A stretch of 64,000 nucleotides of DNA from NCBI RefSeq assembly GCF_026162365.1, contig NZ_JAOANW010000012.1, positions 1 through 64,000 of the forward strand, read 5' to 3'. The DNA comes from Nitratireductor luteus. GTDB taxonomy: Bacteria > Pseudomonadota > Alphaproteobacteria > Rhizobiales > Rhizobiaceae. Shown here piece after piece: positions 63,926 to 64,000 of the stretch. The translations under genes and the position numbers were made by a program. Below the pieces are notes generated by a model that searched no databases, was not told the origin of the DNA, and saw only the letters and a list, made by a program, of their open reading frames with translations. The first letter of the stretch is position 1, and each line of letters opens with the position of its first letter.

Positions 63926-64000
63926 TGGTCCTCTCGGGTTCATCTGCTGTGGGCAAGCGCCTCTGTGAAGCCGCAACGGGCGAAATCGGTTCCCACGGAT

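Noticed and set aside
1-64000. CRISPR arrays or rRNA genes
   Set aside because: No regularly spaced repeat-spacer pattern and no rRNA sequence was seen; the only short direct repeats in series are the six CCGTACA sites at 22648-22737, which are too short and irregular.

Overview
The window looks like a chromosome segment of an alphaproteobacterium of the order Rhizobiales, most like Mesorhizobium, Chelativorans or Nitratireductor in the Phyllobacteriaceae. I base this on high GC with GC-rich third codon positions, the typical Rhizobiales set of small conserved proteins (DUF1289, DUF2865, DUF2059, DUF971, DgcA) and a Rhizobiales-type palindromic intergenic repeat at about 35.14 kb. This assignment is inference from protein resemblance, not from a database search.

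Positions 1 to about 22.7 kb are an accessory genomic island. From 1 to 2.6 kb lie two related outer-membrane barrel ends, one small membrane protein and decayed IS110 and IS3 pieces. From 2.5 to 4.3 kb lies an aldoxime dehydratase gene with a tightly coupled small upstream ORF, followed by decayed sequence. From 4.3 to 7.0 kb an intact primase-helicase gene (TOTE-type AEP domain plus superfamily 2 helicase) sits inside, and splits, a DUF736 gene. From 7.3 to 9.4 kb is a group II intron whose reverse transcriptase is frameshifted. From 9.7 to 12.1 kb is an IS3 remnant, a second copy of the small upstream ORF, a FAD/NAD(P)-binding protein and an IS110 remnant. From 12.2 to 16.1 kb is an XRE regulator, divergent small proteins and a large serine recombinase.

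From 16.4 to 18.9 kb is the most interesting locus: a three-gene ubiquitin-like conjugation operon. It encodes a 48-residue Pro/Gly-rich peptide ending in glycine, an E2-E1 fusion and a JAB/JAMM isopeptidase. The peptide and the E2-E1 gene share one reading frame, separated by a single TGA. A convergent 788-residue tyrosine-recombinase-like protein follows. The island ends with a dusA-type integrase and an array of six TCCGTACA-like direct repeats abutting the 5' end of dusA.

From dusA (22.76 kb) to the end the content is ordinary chromosome: TauE/SafE exporter, NCS2 purine permease, DUF1289, cobT, a DivJ/PleC-like histidine kinase, an SNase, a GST, a UDG-family protein, an Lrp-type regulator, a polar amino-acid ABC transporter (binding protein plus two permeases, no ATPase here), molybdenum cofactor genes (mobB, moaA), efflux proteins, a MarR/hydrolase divergent pair with twin operators, an L,D-transpeptidase, a TrkH K+ transporter, tRNA-Val(CAC), gph, rpiA, gor, class II DAHP synthase, nadE, gltX, maeB, an LpxH-like phosphoesterase and dgcA. 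Only small intergenic regulatory structures are unusual there.
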